Below are positions 1 to 11,704 of a DNA stretch of 64,000 nt, piece by piece. Below the pieces are notes generated by a model, which saw only the letters and a list, made by a program, of their open reading frames with translations, had not been told where the DNA came from and did no database searches. The first letter of the stretch is position 1, and each line of letters opens with the position of its first letter. The DNA lies in assembly GCA_963924555.1 (NCBI GenBank), contig OZ004588.1, forward strand, positions 62,001-126,000, read 5' to 3'. This DNA is from Crambe crambe (taxonomy: Eukaryota > Porifera > Demospongiae > Poecilosclerida > Crambeidae). A program made the position numbers and the translations under genes.

Positions 1-67
1 TAAACCAAACACAATAGCCAATGTACAACATGAGAGACTGGCAGATCTAAATGACAAATGAACTTAC

Positions 68-396
68 GTCTATGAGCTGGCTAACTTGAGGATCCTCCAA
101 GGCATGGGGAGCCAATTCAAGGCGCTGCTCTCCAATCACTATCACCAAAAATCAACACTAACTCCTCCCTTGCTCATCACAATGAAGCAAGCTTACCCAT
201 AATCTCACTACTCTCGTGCCATTCTGTGATTTTATTGTGTTCATCAGATTGAAGAGAAATGGCTTTGGCCCCTTCCTTCTCTAGTTCCTGAACTGCATGC
301 CATAAAATAATCAATATAATCAATAGACAACTAATCCAGCCCCATACCTTCTTGAGTATCTCTGGAGCGAAAAAGCGTGTTGAACTTAGTCGCCAT
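68..396 (-). CDS. Unidentified gene, N-terminal exons only (partial)
   Basis: Three exons can be joined in frame on the minus strand: 396-348, 292-197 and 138-68. Each is bounded by a good acceptor and a GTATGG, GTAAGC or GTAAGT donor, and phases match at both junctions. The 71 predicted residues begin MATKFNTLFRSRDTQE, are charged, and include TEWHESSEIM and a leucine-rich stretch ending SQLID. The rest of the gene lies beyond the left edge. I do not recognise the family. There is no signal peptide or membrane segment, so the protein is probably soluble. The start at 396 is chosen because the ATG opens a frame that splices cleanly. Its 5' side faces the 3' end of TEAD about 430 bp away. Confidence 0.55.
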
Positions 397-823
397 TATA
401 ATTACACACTTCGAAGATAAACAAGTTCTTGCTCATGACGACCTTTACCAAAGACATGCTTAATGCCATGCCAATGACCTTATTTGGCAACATTATACTT
501 GGGGAGTTAAAAACGATTATGCATGAACATGTAGTGAGTTGAGGTGGATTAAATGCTAATATTTTATAGCAAAAGGAATGTTATAATAAACCTAACGACG
601 TGAAAAGAAAAAAAATAATTTCCATTTGAAGCAAAAATAAATAAAGACTCTAGTTGTAGAAAGTTGTTGGAGGGAGAGTGAAGGAAAGATGAGTCAGTCA
701 GTTGCCATCAGATGGGAAGAGGGAAGGAGGGAAATGAGTCACAGTGTGGATGGATGGATGGTTGAACGGTTGTTGGATGGATCAAAATGGTATGGGATGG
801 GGAGGTGTCAGGTGGATCGAAGG
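397..823. other. Intergenic spacer between TEAD 3' end and the left-edge gene
   Basis: This 427-bp AT-rich spacer holds the 5' flank of the left-edge gene and the 3' flank of TEAD, both on the minus strand. A purine-rich stretch with GGATGGATGG runs occurs near 750-785. I see no coding exon in it. Confidence 0.5.
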
Positions 824-3800
824 TTAGTTCTCCTTGATTAGTCGGTAGACACGATGTTTTGGTCCGTCATTATTCGTCACTACCTCAAACACGTAAGCTA
901 GACACAGTAATGTCTCTTGAGTTTCTCTATTGGTCACAACCTGAGCAAATTATCAAACAGAAATTAAATTCCTCCTTGCAGGCAAGTCCCAGCCCTCCAC
1001 TGAACCATGCCTTACATGCGCGCATACACACACACCCACCTGGAGAATGGTGAAGTTTTCCAGAACGCTGTTCATCATGTATTTTTCTGGGAGGTGCTTG
1101 AGTCGGTGTATGAAACTGACCATATAGTCACACATTGGAGAACGGCTGATTTTATATACAAATCTGCCCTTGTCAAACCGAGCATACTCGGTCTGATTAA
1201 ACAAAGAAGATAATGTTTAGCAGGTTACAATTAATCCAGACACTCACCTCAACCTTTTCCACCACTTGTTTACCAAAGGAACAAACTTTGGTGGAGCAGG
1301 AGATGGTCATATTGTCACTAGACTCGTACTGACTGGTCACTCCATAAAATGTGTTGTCATTTTCATCCAGCAAGTCAGAATTGATATCTGCCCAGAACTT
1401 AACCAAGAAGAATCTGTCCTGAGGTCCCTTCTCAAAAAGGTCCTTCAGTCCTCCATTCTTTTCTGGAAATTTGTCAGCTATGTGTCGAATGTCCACTGCC
1501 TAGAATTATGGACAGAGTATGAGCGGAAGTATTCTAATTAATGCACATTGCCATACCTCCATGCTTGGGTCGACAAAACTTGTGGATGGGCCAATGTTGA
1601 CAAATTCATGGGAAGTATCCTGAAGAGTGAGAAAAAAGTTAGAAGAGGGAGGGGAGGGTGCATGGGAAGGGTGGAAAGGGGAGGGGTGGGAACGTACAGA
1701 TTCTGATTCAGTTTTGGACTTGTCAACAAATGCCACAAATTCAACCATCTTGAGGGGCTGGATGGAAAGAAGCAATTGATGCATTGTAAGAGAGAAGTTA
1801 GTGAGACAGTCTTTTCACTGACCAGATTAGGAGGAGGTATGTTAGGGGCTACGATTCGATCCAGAGGATTAGTAGCCACACGCTGCACAAAAAACATCTC
1901 AGATAAATATAGTCAGAGCCAAGGGATGCAGCCAGAACTTACTGGAGCAGCACTGTCATCGGCTGTTGTAGCAGTGGCACTTTGGATTGCCTGCGGGCTC
2001 ATGAACTGCATCCCAATGGCTCCAGGCATGGAAGAGATGGGAGACTGGCCATCACTAATGCTGACCACACTAGGAATAAAGGACTGGCTGGACATAGCTC
2101 CAATGTGAGGAGGCCATATCTATAGCAAGAAATACAAAGTCGATTTTTAAGGTGTGGTCAGCCCTCTTATTTCCACTAATAAACAAGGTCTTCATTGGGA
2201 GGGAGTGGTCCTTGGAATTTCCACCCCCAGATTTTTCCACACCCCATACCGCATTGTGATGCAGTATCTAGAGCCTAAACGTACCATAGCCCTTATAGCG
2301 TTATGAAAGTTTACTAGACTTACCAGTCCAGTGCCAGGGTTGATAATCTCATGTTTGACAACAACAGGGCTACCAGCTTGCTGGATGCCTGAGGCAGCTG
2401 GGGGGCTGAGCATGGTGTGCATTGGAACAGCATTTCCCGCTATGCCTGGCGTCCCAAAGATACGGGCAGACGCTGTATTCTGCAAAACAGATGCAGACAC
2501 TATCTGAGCAGAGGACATGGAAGATAAACCAGCTAGCGCTTTCTCCTTGGCAGCCTGATCCTGTAACGTAAAGGGGGAGGAAATCAGGAAGGCCCCCTTA
2601 AATTAAAATTAACTAATGATAAGGAGAATTAGGCACAGCCCCCTCAGTGCGAATACGATAGCCTTACACACATGATTAAGTTTGCTTCTCTCCCACAGCC
2701 AAAAAACCTATTACAAGCAAACTCTTACTTGCACACACATACTAAACATACAGTGTGGAGGGGGAGTGAATACCAAACCACATGCCATAGTAGTCTCCAT
2801 GACAACAGATTGGTGTGGTGGAAACTGAGCTGGTCAGAGTTGAGTGGCACTCCCTCTCACCACAATTACATTTGAGTGCTCTTTGGGGAATTCAATTGAT
2901 CCCAGGAATTAACCTTGGCAATGCCAAGATGCTCTGGAATGTTCTAAACAACTTGACTACCTTCCAGATGTCTGCCAGCGACCTGCGTACTCTTATGTCA
3001 CATGACTGTGTCCATACGTACGATAAAATATGATTTGACCCACCCTAATACTTGTTCACACATTAGGTGGCATAGCATCAGTCCATAGACCAGGCATAGA
3101 GGATGCATGTCACTTGTATGGTCTGAAAGCTGCAACAGGCCAGATGCAAGAGCTCGGCATCTATTGTAGCTGGTAACCATTGTCACAATCTCAATGTTGT
3201 TACTAAAGCTAGTGAGTCTGAGGACATCGTCTATTACCACATGAGCTAGTGAGTCTGAAGACGTCTATTTTTCATGGTACAAAAATATATGGTGCACATT
3301 TTTTTACAAAACCACAAAAATTTTACCCCCATGAGAATTCTGTGTATTATCACAGGAAGATGACACACTCACTCAAGTTAAGTGGTCACTTGCAGGGAGG
3401 AAGCTGAACTACTTCAGGTTAATGTGGTTGTCAGGGACAGACATAACACATTAAAGCTACCTAGTTGCTAGGCTAAACCAAACCAACACACTAAACATTG
3501 CACCATCACACACGCATAACTCCCATACCTAAAGCACCAGGCCAAGTTAGAACTGTTGGCCCACTACACATGCCCAGCTGACAGAACATAACTAACATAC
3601 TATTCCACAATCCTTTGTTTCCCCTCTTCAATTAGTACTCGGTTCTTGACAATGGCATGTGGAAACACCAACAGCCAGTCTATTCAAACCCTCAATGCTC
3701 TGATTATTGCAGCCCAATGTTTATACGACTCTCTGTATGTCTTGGGATGTTTCACAAGGGAAATAGTTTGCTACAGAAAGCTGGTTCAGCACAGCACACT

Positions 3801-6213
3801 ACACACATAAAGGATATGACTCGTGCCTACACAAGATATCAGGCTGCTAACGGTGGAGAGCCAGCTATATCCCTTGCCCCACTACCAGTACACATTTGAC
3901 TTACGTTGTAAACCTTGATCTTGCCTTGGATCTCCCTGGCCTTCTTGCGTGCCAACACTTGGATGTGACTGGAGACCTGCAGATGGAGGAAAGGCATCAA
4001 GACTGTGCAGAGATTGAAGCAACAGAGGCCAAGCAGGGGCCACATCTGCAGCAACCACCAATTATGACAGGAATGTCAAATTAGAAGAGGGCCAAGTTTG
4101 CGCTAATTAGCTGTACTACTCAAGACTGCTGCGAAATTGGAGCCATAAAGTCTACAAAGAAATTGCCAATTAGCTCAGTCATACAGATACACTATATTTT
4201 ATTATACTATAGCGAGAAAAATTTTTTTCATTTTGGCTGGAGTCCAATCTAGACAAGAATGAAGGTTAAAAGCAAGCTTGCTTGGTATGTCCCCAAAACT
4301 ATGCATGTTTGCCATGCCTTGGGGGGAAGTTATTAGCTTCCAATTCCTAGCAAATAGCTCTTTCTAAAGTTGGCCCAACATCGAGACAAATACAAGAGAT
4401 AATGCTGTGTTTGTTTGCTGGATCTTAATAGCTCGCGAACCCTGATAAGCCACAGCTTTCACAATAAAAGCTTGTTGTTCAAATTTTGGGACATAAAAGA
4501 GTCCAGCAACTTAACAGACAGACCAATGAAAAATCACATTGGCCATTCAAAACTGTGAGAGCAAAAACATGCAACACAGTCACTGTCCAAGCGAGTGCAG
4601 GTTCCAGTGGGTATGCACCAACATCAACTACAATTTGTTTTTGTTTTGTTTTTGACATTCAGAAATCAGTCAGAAAATGTCTGTAAAACCAAAAGCTTCA
4701 GTTCACAAGCAATTGGTAGCTACAGCTGGTCTAGACTAGTTGTACGCACAACTACATCCCCCACACCACCCATCAGCCACCCCCTCACCACACTACTATT
4801 CCATAGCTTGTTTTAGGACACTGGTACGTCCCAGGGCTGGTCAGAGCCAGGGCTCCAGCTAACTGAGATTAGAGCTGGTTTTAATGCCAGCTGAATAAGA
4901 GCCTGTAACATGCACCTGGAACATGCCTGGGACATGCATGTGTACGCACACTTTATAATTATAAGCTAGCAATTAGTAGCACGTCCCAAAGTTTAGTAAA
5001 CCTCACCATAGCACTGCACTCGCCAGTACACACTCCTGTTAGATACTCAACAGTTAGTGAGAAACCAAAGATTAAAACTAGATAGCTAATGTCCTGCACT
5101 TGTTATGTGAACAGTAACTTTTAATCCCATCAACTGTTTTCATGTTGACAACATGGCTACCACAATTGATAACACTCCCAGTGGTCCAGACTCCAGTGCT
5201 AGGCACCCCACTATGACACTCAACCAAGTTACAATAATCACTACCAGACTAAAAGCATATAGTTAGCAAATTAGGCCGCAGGATAGCATAATACATGGTC
5301 GCATGGGAATTTTGGAATCATCACATTGGGAGCGCTACCTTCCTTCCCTCCACATCCCCACACCAAATCTACTCCAACACACTATCTACCTAATGATACC
5401 TTCACTGCATCTCACCTGTTTTCTTGTCCGATGCTTGCCTGTCCTCAGTTTGATGTAGCGTGCTATCAGTTCATTCCGTCCTACATAAAGTAATCACATT
5501 TTACTGACATTGATTAAACCTTCAAGTTAGTCTTCCCATGAAATGTCATGAAATTTACCACAACTCTCTTTGATGAAAGAGACAACAACCATTTACATCA
5601 ATTACAACTACTTTAAAAATTAGACAGGAAATAATAGCAGCAGGAAATGCTGAACAACCCACCATACATCTTTCCTTCATCAGAAAGAATGATCTTGCGT
5701 CGACCACATGGAGGATAGATGGCCAAGGCCTCCTGGAAAGCTTGCTCTATGTCTGGAGCCCACACCCCTTCTGCATCATTGCTCATTTCGTCTGCATTTT
5801 CTCCCTGGATACGTACAGATAGAATGGAACAAGGTGCTAACCAACGGCTTACATTAACATGATCAGGTGTAAAGAGAGCAAGCTCTAAACTGTCCCAGTG
5901 AGAAATTCTCTGGCTGCATTTGAACCAAAACTCTTGTCTGTGGGCATTTTTGAATGTTGCCCGACTAAAAAATCCCTTGTGGAATTGTTGCACATGCTGT
6001 GTTCTAATGGACACCCACCAAAGGAGACCATGCAACTGCATACACCTCACCACAACACACACCGCACATAAAGACAGAGCAAAGAGAAATTCAATCTACC
6101 ATTGAGTTGGCTGAAGTGGGTGTTTGTCCTTCAGGTGCACTAGGAGGCGTGGCTCCGAGCAGATCTTTAGGTGGTGTCTGAGCTACAGTAGGGTCCATGG
6201 CCTTGTATTCCAT
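824..6213 (-). CDS. TEAD: TEAD/Scalloped transcription factor (TEA domain, YAP-binding domain)
   Basis: TEAD binds MCAT-type DNA in the nucleus and recruits Yorkie/YAP in Hippo signalling. Twelve exons join in phase: 6213-6100, 5804-5663, 5480-5416, 3976-3905, 2560-2324, 2119-1943, 1882-1823, 1757-1698, 1619-1557, 1499-1248, 1192-1040 and 940-824, giving 503 residues. The TEA domain lies at about residues 50-131, with [40 protein letters not shown] and a recognition helix with [17 protein letters not shown]. The YAP-binding immunoglobulin-like domain fills roughly residues 290-503 and includes FVEFVAFVD-like and [19 protein letters not shown] segments. The middle ([10 protein letters not shown]) is Ala/Ser/Pro rich. 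The start at 6213 is the first ATG after an in-frame upstream stop, and an acceptor just upstream implies a 5' UTR exon. It diverges from the kappaB-Ras gene. Introns 4 and 3 exceed 1.3 kb. Confidence 0.96.
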
Positions 6214-7184
6214 GATGTCTGCCAGAGTGCCAGGGGAATCTGTAGAGAAGGAGAGTGAGAAAGATGAACTTCATGCCATGTGGGGATACACGAACATACA
6301 TCACTTACAATAACACTCTTGCACCAAACATAGCCAGCCAGCTAGCTAGCTGGTGCAGCTATCAATAGTTAATTCTAAGCTAGCTGTAGCCATCATCATG
6401 CATGCATCATGAAGAGCCGGCATAGCAATAGCAACAGGTAGCCTTGTATGGCGCGTTGCATCCAACCAACTTCACTTCGCAACAAAACCAGCTACATAGA
6501 TACCATGTTCACGCACACAGTCACATACCTGGAAAGCTGATCCGCACTCCTGATTGACTTTTTTGAATTGCTCTGTCCTTCAGCTATGTAGTATTTGCGT
6601 GCTTTCTGCACTGGCCAAGCTTTTGAAGTCTCAAATAACAGAAATTCCTTTCTCTTTCGTAGTTTGCAAGTCAGTCTGAGCACTTGCCGTGGAATGCGCG
6701 CGTTCTTCAGCTATTCTATGTCGAATTCAGTGAGAAACTCCAGCACTTAGGCAGTAATCCACGGAATGATAAGAATTCACCAGGCAACTCTTTCAGGAAG
6801 TTGAGAAAATTCCTCAAAATCTTCTTTACAAACTGCTAAATTCCATCTGATTTATACAAGGCAGATGCCGATGGTCGTTCTGGCAGGCGAGAGAATGACA
6901 AGAATGGTAAACACGTCCCAAATTGCCAAAATGCCTTTACATTATATATAAAATAGTGTTGGGCTTGTGGATTGGCCCTTAGGGAATGCACTCAACTATG
7001 TATAGAATGTTCAATATAAATTCCTCGGGGGAAATTACGTCATGTTATTATCAAGTGAATATCCAATAATTCGAAAGCTTGCGAAATATTGAATTTTTGC
7101 ACAAGCAAGCAATGGGCCATGGGACGGCTATGGTTTATAGACTGAAGGCCTGGTAATCTGCTGGTATTGTTTCGGTGGGAGAAG
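6214..7184. promoter_or_regulatory. Shared upstream region of TEAD and kappaB-Ras
   Basis: This 971-bp interval separates two divergent starts. A likely non-coding TEAD exon ends near 6530 at CAG|GTATGT on the minus strand, followed by an acceptor CTACAG at about 6241. The interval includes GCTAGC/ATGCATGC repeats near 6340-6410 and TTACGTCA near 7034, a bZIP-type half-palindrome. No TATA box was obvious. The bidirectional-promoter role is inferred from geometry. Confidence 0.5.
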
Positions 7185-8437
7185 ATGCCTTATCCGCAAA
7201 CCCATCGTCTAGTGGTTGTTGGAGGCGATAGGGTTGGAAAGACTGCCATCATAGAGCAACTTATTTTTGGAAATCATGTTATCGGACAGGTAGCCTTTTT
7301 TTGAAAATTTTTGTGGAATAATCTTTACACTTTTTTAATAGAATGGTATACCGACAATTGCCGATATCTATGATATTGTGGTGGAGACAGAAAAGGGTGT
7401 TCACGAAAGGTTACAGATATTTGACACAGCTGGATCGGTAAGGCATGGTTATAACTATCAGTCAAGTGTTCATCAATGATATTCTTTCAGCTTTTCTTGA
7501 AAGATAGCTCTGGAAGTATTAGTGAGCAGGAACATTACCTGCACATCGCTGATGGCTTCATAATGGTTTATGAAATTACTTCTAGGACTTCTTATGATCT
7601 GGTGACTTCCATCCACAGAAGGATAGTTTCCAAAAATAAAGAGGCAAGTGTATGTGTCCTAATATTCTAGGAATAATAAAAGTGTGCCTGAATCTCTTCA
7701 TGAAAGCTATCCAATGCATATAGGTACCTGTGATTCTCCTTGGCAACAAATCAGACTGCAATGCTATTAGGGAGGTCAACGCTGATGTGGCAGGACAGTG
7801 GGCACGTTCACGTGGTATCAGACCCTATGAAGTCACAGTCATAAACAGGGACTCTCTCAAGGACCCCTTCTGCTACATAGCTTGGCGGATGGCTAACCCT
7901 GGTGAGTTATGTTTGGCAAATTCCATTGGTATGGACAAAACCCCGACACCCCGACATGTTTGTATGGGTGTATGCTGTGGTAGTGCTGCTGACCTATTTA
8001 AGGAATGTGGTGTGGTTTTCCTGAATCCCTAGGACTCCATTCCGTCATGGCAATCTTGTTACCACATATGACATCAAAGCCCAGCAAAGTGCTATCGCGA
8101 TGAGATCATAACCGCGAATTTTTTGTTATTCACTGTAGGTCGTGGGCTTTCTTCCCTACCTTTGTTGACTTCCACAACTGGTTCCTCCTCTAAGCCACAC
8201 CCTTTCACAGATCCTTCTGCTGAGGAAACTGATCAGGCGAGAGTAAAGCTGGAAGAGTCACAAAGAGAAGGGAGCACTCACTCCTTACCAGCGACTCGCA
8301 AAGCTCATGGCCAAACCAATCCTCCAAAGGATGCCATGTTCCCTCCAAAACATAGTGCTGCCACTTTGTTCCTTGGGGACTGTTTGAATGCTAAGAGCAA
8401 GCAACACTGGCACTCTGACCCCAATTTAGACAAGTAG
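7185..8437 (+). CDS. NKIRAS: kappaB-Ras (NKIRAS), Ras-like small GTPase
   Basis: kappaB-Ras proteins are atypical Ras-family members that bind IkappaB in the cytoplasm and restrain NF-kB and Ral signalling. Five exons join in phase: 7185-7289, 7342-7437, 7491-7643, 7724-7901 and 8139-8437, giving 276 residues. The P-loop is VVVGGDRVGKTAI, switch II starts DTAGS, and the base-recognition motif is LLGNKSDC. The lead-in MPYPQTHRLVVVGG and the segment IFGNHVIGQ match the family, in which the equivalent is LYGNHVVG. The Ras Gly12 position is Asp and the Gln61 position is Ser. The last exon encodes a Ser/Pro-rich tail longer than in vertebrates and has no CAAX box. Intron 3 appears to use a GC donor (GAG|GCAAGT). 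TEAD diverges upstream; TMEM9 converges downstream. Confidence 0.93.
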
Positions 8438-8526
8438 AATTAGGATTACCATCCCACACACACAATCTCCTCACTCCTTTTATCACAATCATCTTGTACA
8501 ACAATCATCACAAAAAAACGTTGTGG

Positions 8527-8532
8527 AATAAA
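8527..8532 (+). terminator. Poly(A) signal of kappaB-Ras
   Basis: AATAAA occurs 90 bp after the kappaB-Ras stop. It lies just beyond the stop codon of the convergent TMEM9 gene, so the two 3' UTRs probably overlap. Confidence 0.6.
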
Positions 8533-8549
8533 AATTAATGGTGAAGAGA

Positions 8550-9340
8550 CTATGTTGGTGTTTCATTGACTCTGTCATCTGTTCGTCTTATTCTTGTAAT
8601 GCGTGATGAAGCTGAAGCATCCATCTATATTTATGATGAATCACATATTAAGAACGCTAATTCAGTGACCAATTCATACTTGGTTCTGTCTTCTTGGACC
8701 AGCATATGTGCGGAGCAGTTTTCCCTTTACCCAGGGCTGTATGCACACCACTAGAGCACAGGGAGGCATGCAACACAGAGACACCACCAATGTGCTGTAC
8801 ACTATCGTCTGCAATTATATGGACATGTGCTCATAAAATGTACACCAGCTTCAATGAACTTACTGCAATAAGAAGAGCATTTCTTGACTCAAATTTGCAA
8901 TTACATTGCAGGCACTCGACTAACTTGGCATCTGATATTGTATACTGGCATGTACTGCATAAATGAGATCAAGCTATAGGAAGAGTGTTACGGGAGAGCT
9001 AGCTTGCTGCGTACCACTTGCTGGGGTCACTGATGGCTCTCATGAAGACAGTTCTGTTGTAGTGATTGGTAATATTCAGGTTATGAGGACAAATGCAGAT
9101 GCATCTACTATCCAGAATAGAATCTATAAGTTCATCATTCTCCACAGAAGCAAATCGATTAGGCGAAATGGCCTACATATTCAATACATGATGTGCATTA
9201 TTTAGAGTAATATTGTTTGACGGTTTCCTTACGCTCAAGATGACCAGTATAATGAAGGCTATGACGACTGCCACCATAAATATCCACCCTACTGCATCTT
9301 TGCAGCAATTTCGTATGTACTCGCCGTCACAAGTAGGCAT
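8550..9340 (-). CDS. TMEM9: TMEM9-family single-pass lysosomal/endosomal membrane protein
   Basis: TMEM9 proteins are small glycoproteins of late endosomes and lysosomes, implicated in v-ATPase and chloride-proton exchanger regulation. I assembled five exons: 9340-9233, 9172-9015, 8954-8864, 8808-8680 and 8624-8550. All junctions keep phase and give 186 residues, against about 183 in human TMEM9. A hydrophobic N-terminal stretch (residues 19-36, WIFMVAVVIAFIILVILS) can act as a signal sequence. Next come CICICP with NIT and NRT N-glycosylation sequons, a second cysteine cluster (ECLQCNC), a membrane segment near 120-141, and a basic tail. CxCxCP followed by CxxCxC before a membrane span is the family pattern. 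An in-frame TAA lies upstream of the ATG. The second membrane segment contains two prolines, and the last exon is the least certain. Confidence 0.75.
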
Positions 9341-9507
9341 GTTTAGATAGAAAACATCGCTACATTCTCTTTAATAGTATCCGAATATCCGGATATTGTG
9401 TGCATGGACGACACCCACCCCATGTACATAATATGAATAACACACAGTCATGATAAAGGAAATGCAGTAAAAACAAATAGAATGACTTCAAAAAAGACTT
9501 CTTTCAA

Positions 9508-11506
9508 TCAAATCCTGGATTCAACATTGATTTCAGCCAACTGCAGGGCTTCAGAAGAGTCTTTCATCTTGCTTTCATCAAAATCTAGTTCATTGCTACC
9601 CTGAGCCTCCATATATGGGCCCACTCCGGCAGCCTTGTTGAACTGCCCTTCCATCAGTGTTGATATCACTTTAGCACATTTCTCTTCATCTGTCAGTCTA
9701 TTCCAGTAGTTTGTCTTTTCAGGAAGACGAAGACGCTTGGCTAGCCTCTCCACTGTCTTGGTAATGGAAAAGGGATTAGGATGTAGCACAATGTTGTAGG
9801 TAAGCAGGCCAACTATTAATAGACCTGTCCCTTGGTAGATTGAGTACAGTTTACTTGGAGCGTCTTCAATGGATTTAGTCAAGGGAAGAGTGAAGAAGAG
9901 TATGACGAGGATGCTTTCATAGAGTATAATCACAGGAGAGATCACCATCAGACTCAGCATCAGTGCTTTTATATTGAACGGTGTGTGGCAACTGGGACCT
10001 GGGATGAAACACTTGCACTTTGTCTCTCTGTTGTCTCCCCACATGGCTTCCTCTATTGCACTAGTGATCTCATCACCATTACCAACTGGAGTCAGTGGAA
10101 CGCTGTCACTGGGAACCTTTCGCAGTGGAGAATGAAAAGACTTTTGCTTAGCTAAACACTTGGGACAGAGGGCAGGAGAATGGACTATTTTCGGTCGTTT
10201 GTTTGAGTGGAGTACCAGGCGGTTGTAAAATTGCTTATTAATGAAGAAGAAGAGAATAAAAGACACAAAGTACATGATAGCAATGGAACCTGCATGAAAG
10301 GGGTCGGATATAAATGCCAGGATAACGTAGTGCACATGATTGGAAACACTAAGTATAGAGGTAATCATCACAGTTGACATTAGCCTCTTGATCCGTTCAG
10401 AAGTCCGACACTGATTTTCATCACAGTTACTTCTCTGAGGCACAGAGTTTTTCAAATCAGAATAGCAGCATGTGACCAAAACAAACATGACCCATACAAA
10501 TGCGACCACGTCTATTATCACTCCTGTGACTGTACTCAAGTAGAAGGCTGAATTGGACTTGTATGATATGAATTCACTCGTGACAGTAAAATAGATGCCA
10601 AGAATATCCAAAATAAATATGCAAGTGGTGAGGAGAACCGAGATCTGGATGAGAGAAGCCACAGTACCATGTGTGTGCTCATCCTCCAGTTTGGTCCAGG
10701 TTTTATCACCCAGCAGCAGTTGGACAGGGTCACAAAGGTACAACATGAGACATGTACCCAGAGGGAAGAGGATCAGGGTAATGTGCAGCCATGCCTTCAC
10801 AAAATCACTTTGGAGACTATCTTCAACTATTTCCTGCCAACTAGCAGCTACTGCCACATATGAATCAGTCATTTTTTGAGTAGCAGAAGATGGCCCAGTG
10901 GTGGATGACTGGGCATACAACTTCAACTGCAAATACACACACAATACGAATACACAAACAGATCAACACATGCTACGGTCACTACAACCCAGGGCCTCTT
11001 AAATTTCCTATTGCTTATGAAAAATTTAGGGGGGCCTGGCCTCTGTGGCCCTCCTATTCCTACGCTGTGCCAGTGTCCTCTCTACTTACTCTTGTTGTTA
11101 GGACACTGAAGAATTCCTGAGGAGCGGAGCTGCAGTCAGAATGGAGTTGGACGGAGAGATGGCCACGTCTGTAAACCATGTTGGAAAAAAGCAGTGACGT
11201 AAACTGGAAGATCTCCAACGGCTGGATGAAATAAAACTCTGACTCAGACCAGAACCATATCTGTGATCCTTCCATCAAGTCATCGAAGGTGTAGTTGACT
11301 TTGATGACAACAGGGTGTGCTGCCCGAGGGGGAAAATAACTTTTTAGCAACCTGAAACGATTCTCTGTGCTGAGCAGAAGACTTTTCTCCATTTCAAAGA
11401 AGTTTGTTGAACATGATTCGGATTGGGTGCTGTTACTTGATGTCGGTTGTGCTGAGATAATTGCAGGCTGAACCAGACCGAGTGCCAATAACCACAGAAC
11501 AGACAT
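9508..11506 (-). CDS. Orphan membrane protein: signal peptide, ectodomain, seven hydrophobic segments
   Basis: Two exons (11506-11090 and 10926-9508) join in phase to give 611 residues. Residues 1-19 (MSVLWLLALGLVQPAIISA) are a signal peptide. An ectodomain of about 160 residues follows, with several N-glycosylation sequons and an aromatic patch (WFWSESEFYFIQPLEIFQF). Hydrophobic segments fall near 184-204, 226-253, 266-291, 322-345, 351-372, 459-487 and 499-521. A cysteine-containing loop (CPKC, CKC) separates segments 5 and 6, and the tail is acidic. This is a receptor-like 7TM topology, but I see no DRY, NPxxY or other class-defining GPCR motif. I do not recognise the family, and transport or receptor function would be guesswork. 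It sits between TMEM9 and CPT1 on the same strand with short spacers (under 200 bp each). Confidence 0.85.
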
Positions 11507-11704
11507 TGGCTCAGGATGAATAGGCCCCAGCTGTGTAGAAGTTTACCTATCAACGTTCTCGCTGCTTGTTCTCCTACGCCTGGAAGTTCGCCAAATATGA
11601 ACCTTATTATGAATAACTCTGATGATGATGATTATAATAAATAATTATAGTCAAAACCCTTAACTAATTCTGAGACAAGCACAACTATATCCAGAGAGGT
11701 ACAG

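Noticed and set aside
7020-7040. NF-kB-like site (GGGGAAATTA) near kappaB-Ras
   Set aside because: It fails the second half of the GGGRNWYYCC consensus, so a kappaB feedback loop is not supported.
8694-9205. Plus-strand ORFs between kappaB-Ras and the orphan 7TM gene
   Set aside because: The opposite strand carries the phased TMEM9 exons, which explain the open frames.
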